This document shows, piece after piece, positions 5,489-8,280 of a stretch of DNA of 8,280 bases. Within the stretch, counting starts at the first letter, position 1, and each line of letters begins with the position of its first letter. The position numbers were made by a program, and so were the translations under genes. The stretch is from CAKOSP01 sp964369845 (GTDB taxonomy: Bacteria > Bacillota_I > Bacilli_A > RF39 > UBA660), in the NCBI GenBank assembly GCA_964369845.1, contig CAYJFJ010000033.1, positions 1-8,280 on the forward strand, given 5' to 3'. Below the pieces are notes generated by a model, which was not told the DNA's origin, made no database searches, and saw only the letters and a program-made list of their open reading frames with translations.

Positions 5489-7669
5489 ATGTACGCTCAA
5501 ATTATTATCGAATATCCTGTTAAATCACTTGATAAAATGTTTACTTATATGGTTCCTTATGAACTTCAAGAAAAATTAAAAGTAGGTATGAAAGTTTTTG
5601 TACCTTTTGGATCTAAAAACGTTAACGGATTTGTTTTAAAAATTACTGATGAACATGATAATAATATTAGTGTTAAAGAGATAATTGATATTATAGATGA
5701 AAATTTTGTGCTAAATGATGAACTTTTAAAAATTGGCAAATTTATGAAAGAAAAAACTTTATGTACATTAATTTCTGCTTATCAAGCTATGCTTCCTACA
5801 AGTTATAAAGCTAAAACACAAAAACGTAGTTATGATGCTTATAATTCTTTTATTAAATTAAATGTTTCTACTGATGAAGTAACTTCTTATATTGAATCTA
5901 ATAAAAGAAGTGTGAAACAAAATGAACTTTTGAATTATTTAATTGATCATGAAAGTATTAGTAAAAAAGAAGTGTCTCTTTCAGTTTTTAATAGCTTATT
6001 AAGTAAAGGATTAATTAAAGAAAAGAAAGAAGAAAAGTACAGAATTTTAGCTGCTGATGTAGAAGATAAAAAATATAATTTAACTAATCAGCAACAACAA
6101 GTATCTGATAGTGTTGTTTTAAATAAAAAAGATACTTATTTATTATACGGGGTAACAGGTTCTGGTAAAACTGAAGTTTACCTTGATTTAATTGAAAAAG
6201 TAATTAAAGAAGGAAAAACTGCTATTGTGCTGACTCCAGAAATTAGTTTGACTATGCAAATTGTAAAAAGATTTTATGCAAGATTTAAAAATAGAGTTGC
6301 AGTTTTTCATAGTGCATTATCTGATGGCGAAAAACATGATGAGTACAAAAAAATTATAAAAAAAGAAGTGGATGTAGTAGTGGGTACTAGATCTGCAATT
6401 TTTACCCCTCTTGTAAATGTAGGTGTAATTATTATTGATGAAGAGCACTCTGATACTTATAAACAAGATAATAATCCTAGATATAGTGCTAAAGATATAG
6501 CAAATTTTAGAAATGAGTATCATAATTGTCCTCTTGTTCTTGGAAGTGCAACACCTACGCTTGAGTCTATGGCTAGGGCTAGTAAGGGTGTTTATAAACT
6601 ACTTACACTTGAAAACAGAGTTGGCTCTGCTGGTCTTCCAAATGTAAATATTATTTCTATGGAAGAAGAGATGAAAAAAAGAAATTATATTTTCAGTGAT
6701 TTTTTAACTGAAAAAATAACTGAAAAGATATCTAAAGATGAACAAGTTATATTGCTTTTAAATAGACGTGGTTTTTCTACATATATTACATGTTCTTCAT
6801 GTGGACACTCTTATAAGTGTCCTAACTGTGATATAACCCTTACTTATCATAAAACTAAAAATAATTTAGTATGTCATTACTGTGGTTATTTTAGAAAAAA
6901 AGATGATTTATGTCCTGAGTGTCATGAAGATGCTCTTAGCTATTTAGGTCTTGGAACCGAAAAGTTAGAAGAGTATATTTCTTCAAATTTTCCTTTAGCT
7001 AAAGTTTTAAGAATGGACCAAGATACTACTTCTAAAAAAGGTGCTCATGATAAAATTATAGAAAGTTTTAAAAATAAAGAATATAATATTTTACTAGGTA
7101 CTCAAATGATATCTAAAGGTCTTGATTTTAAAGATGTAACTTTAGTAGGTGTAATTAATGCTGATGCTTCTTTAAACGTTCCCGATTATAAAGCTAATGA
7201 AAATACTTTTGCACTTTTAAATCAAGTCGCAGGTAGAGCTGGTAGGTCTGTTAAAAAAGGTGAAGTAGTTTTTCAAACTTTTAATGCTAATAACTATGTT
7301 TTAAAATGTGCAGCTTTAAATGATTATATGTCATTTTATAAATATGAAATGCAGTTTAGACATAAACTTTCTTACCCACCATATTATTATTTAGTAGGAA
7401 TTAAATTTGTGTCTAAGGATTTTGAACTGGCACTTTTAGAAGCTAAGAAAGCTGTTGCTTATATGAAAAATAATTTCAGTAAAAATATAACTGTTTTAGG
7501 TCCTACAACAGCAGCGATTTTAAAACATAATAATTATTATAGATTTCAAGTTATATTAAAATATAAAACTCCCGAAAATTTATTTTCTGTTTTAAAAGAA
7601 CTTGATATAAAATATAGTGCTAATAACAAAGTTGATGTGCAAATAGATTTTAATCCTAATAAAATATAG
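5489..7669 (+). CDS. priA: Primosomal protein N' (replication restart helicase PriA)
   Basis: PriA is a superfamily 2 3'-to-5' DNA helicase that recognises stalled forks and starts reloading of the replicative helicase. The 726 residues match the family length. The N-terminal DNA-binding domain (1-105) has YPVKSLDKMFTY and KVGMKVFVPFG, followed by a winged-helix-like region. Helicase motifs are all present: Walker A GVTGSGKTE (221-229), DEEH (317-320), GSATPT (352-357), GTQMISKGLDF (537-547) and QVAGRAGR (579-586). Two zinc sites are complete, with C435, C438, C444, C447, C462, C465, C475 and C478. The C-terminal domain includes SYPPYYYL (628-635). There is no Trp in the whole protein. ATG 5489 has GGAGGT at 5480-5485, spaced about four bases. 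The stop is TAG. No terminator is seen before the next gene, so read-through into lemA is possible. Confidence 0.98.
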   Translation: MYAQIIIEYPVKSLDKMFTYMVPYELQEKLKVGMKVFVPFGSKNVNGFVLKITDEHDNNISVKEIIDIIDENFVLNDELLKIGKFMKEKTLCTLISAYQAMLPTSYKAKTQKRSYDAYNSFIKLNVSTDEVTSYIESNKRSVKQNELLNYLIDHESISKKEVSLSVFNSLLSKGLIKEKKEEKYRILAADVEDKKYNLTNQQQQVSDSVVLNKKDTYLLYGVTGSGKTEVYLDLIEKVIKEGKTAIVLTPEISLTMQIVKRFYARFKNRVAVFHSALSDGEKHDEYKKIIKKEVDVVVGTRSAIFTPLVNVGVIIIDEEHSDTYKQDNNPRYSAKDIANFRNEYHNCPLVLGSATPTLESMARASKGVYKLLTLENRVGSAGLPNVNIISMEEEMKKRNYIFSDFLTEKITEKISKDEQVILLLNRRGFSTYITCSSCGHSYKCPNCDITLTYHKTKNNLVCHYCGYFRKKDDLCPECHEDALSYLGLGTEKLEEYISSNFPLAKVLRMDQDTTSKKGAHDKIIESFKNKEYNILLGTQMISKGLDFKDVTLVGVINADASLNVPDYKANENTFALLNQVAGRAGRSVKKGEVVFQTFNANNYVLKCAALNDYMSFYKYEMQFRHKLSYPPYYYLVGIKFVSKDFELALLEAKKAVAYMKNNFSKNITVLGPTTAAILKHNNYYRFQVILKYKTPENLFSVLKELDIKYSANNKVDVQIDFNPNKI

Positions 7670-7684
7670 CACTTTTTAAATTAT

Positions 7685-7695
7685 TATGTTAAAAT
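7685..7695 (+). promoter_or_regulatory. Possible extended -10 promoter for lemA
   Basis: TATGTTAAAAT at 7685-7695 has the TATGn plus hexamer form (TAAAAT at 7690-7695) seen at the other genes here. No good -35 is visible at 17-18 bases (TAGCAC or ATAGCA). RNA would start near 7702, just ahead of the AAGGAGG ribosome site. lemA may also be read from the priA transcript. Confidence 0.45.
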
Positions 7696-7702
7696 TAAAA
7701 AT

Positions 7703-7715
7703 AAGGAGGAGTAAA
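7703..7715 (+). promoter_or_regulatory. Strong ribosome-binding site fixing the lemA start
   Basis: AAGGAGGA at 7703-7710 is a near-perfect Shine-Dalgarno, six bases from its AGGAGG core to ATG 7716. It decides against the upstream in-frame ATG at 7686. Confidence 0.9.
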
Positions 7716-8267
7716 ATGATTTGGATTATAATTGCAATAGTAGTTGTACTATTTATTGTTATGTATTTAATAAACACATATAATGGTCTTATTAAATTCA
7801 AAAATATGGTAGAAGATCAATGGAGTCAAATAGATGTTCAATTAAAAAGAAGATTTGATTTAATTCCTAACTTAGTAGAAACTGTTAAAGGTTATGCAAC
7901 TCATGAAAAAGAAACTCTAGATGCTGTAATTAGTGCTAGAAATACTTATGCTTCAGCTGCAACACCAAAAGATTCTATGAAAGCAGAAGGTGAACTTGAA
8001 GGTGCATTATCAAGATTATTTGCACTTACTGAAGCTTACCCTGATTTAAAAGCTAATGTAAACTTTATGAAGATGCAAGAAGAACTTACTGAAACTGAAG
8101 ATAAGATTGCTAGTTCTAGACAATTTTATAATGATGTTGTACTTCAATTTAATAATAAAGTTGAAATGTTTCCTAGTAATATTATAGCTGGAATGTTTAA
8201 TTTTAAAAAAGAAGAGTATTTCACAATAGATGAAGTTTCAAAAGAAAATGTTAAAGTAAAATTTTAA
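7716..8267 (+). CDS. lemA: LemA family membrane protein
   Basis: This is a 183-residue member of the LemA family, close to the usual length. It has one N-terminal membrane segment (residues 2-19) and then a long helical bundle. Family hallmarks are plain: TYNGLIKFKN (21-30), DVQLKRRFDLIPNLVETVKG (40-59), YATHEKETL, ARNTY, EAYPDLKAN (106-114), QEELTETEDKIASSRQFYND (121-140), NNKVEMFPSNIIA (146-158) and FNFKKEEYF. The family is widespread in Gram-positive bacteria and its biochemical role is not settled. The start is ATG 7716, six bases after AGGAGG (7704-7709). An in-frame ATG at 7686 would add ten residues encoded by that ribosome site and by the putative -10, so it is rejected. LemA is often next to a TPM-domain or HtpX gene in other genomes; any downstream partner is outside the window, and the hairpin over its stop argues against a tight operon. 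Confidence 0.97.
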   Translation: MIWIIIAIVVVLFIVMYLINTYNGLIKFKNMVEDQWSQIDVQLKRRFDLIPNLVETVKGYATHEKETLDAVISARNTYASAATPKDSMKAEGELEGALSRLFALTEAYPDLKANVNFMKMQEELTETEDKIASSRQFYNDVVLQFNNKVEMFPSNIIAGMFNFKKEEYFTIDEVSKENVKVKF

Positions 8268-8280
8268 ACAAATTTTACTT
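8254..8280 (+). terminator. Hairpin over the lemA stop, probable terminator cut by the window edge
   Basis: AAGTAAAATTT (8254-8264), loop TAAAC (8265-8269), AAATTTTACTT (8270-8280): a perfect 11-bp inverted repeat whose loop contains the TAA stop. It ends exactly at the window edge on TT, so the T-tract needed to confirm a terminator cannot be seen. The stem may also continue beyond the edge. Confidence 0.6.

Noticed and set aside
6317..6523. Open frame of 68 codons on the - strand
   Set aside because: It is antisense to the priA region encoding the DEEH motif; its hydrophobic look comes from reading A-rich codons backwards.
7686..7715. Ten-residue N-terminal extension of LemA from ATG 7686
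   Set aside because: The extension is encoded by a putative -10 element and the AAGGAGG ribosome site; LemA proteins begin at the membrane segment, as from 7716.
1..8280. Mobile element, CRISPR array, tRNA/rRNA, riboswitch or defence system
   Set aside because: The window is almost fully coding, with gaps of about 100 bases or less that are explained by promoters and terminators; no direct repeats, transposase or structured RNA were seen. Any T-box leader of ileS would lie upstream of the window.

Overview
The window is a compact, strongly AT-rich stretch (by eye about three quarters A+T) with seven genes, all on the + strand and separated by gaps of roughly 100 bases or less. Arg is almost always AGA and codons mostly end in A or T. 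Ribosome sites are of the GGAGG/GGTGAT type, and promoters have a TATGn-type extended -10. No TGA occurs inside any reading frame and Trp is TGG, so the standard bacterial code fits. This points to a low-GC Bacillota or a relative of the Mollicutes. The C-terminal domain of the surface protein recalls, from memory only, proteins of uncultured gut Bacilli. The exact taxon cannot be fixed from this window.

Layout. Bases 1-1986 hold the C-terminal two thirds of a type 2 (eukaryote/archaea-like) isoleucyl-tRNA synthetase, closed by a hairpin terminator overlapping its stop. A promoter then drives a two-gene unit (2048-3134): a small helical protein of unknown function, probably started at TTG, and an HD-family metal phosphohydrolase one base downstream. 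Bases 3200-3841 encode a membrane-anchored protein with an SH3-like domain and a probable Ig-like domain, followed by a terminator. Bases 3944-5416 encode a 490-residue Ser/Asn-rich surface protein with its own strong promoter and terminator. Bases 5489-7669 encode the primosomal helicase PriA, complete with all helicase motifs and eight zinc-binding cysteines. Bases 7716-8267 encode a LemA-family membrane protein, with a perfect 11-bp hairpin over its stop at the window edge.

How the genes fit together. IleRS (translation) and PriA (replication restart) are housekeeping genes. Between them lie two envelope proteins and a coupled pair of cytoplasmic proteins. Each block appears to be its own short transcription unit, with terminators pressed against stop codons and the next promoter immediately after. 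I see no mobile element, CRISPR array, RNA gene or defence system. The less explained parts are the surface protein, the coupled unknown/HD pair, and the uniform promoter design with very short predicted leaders.
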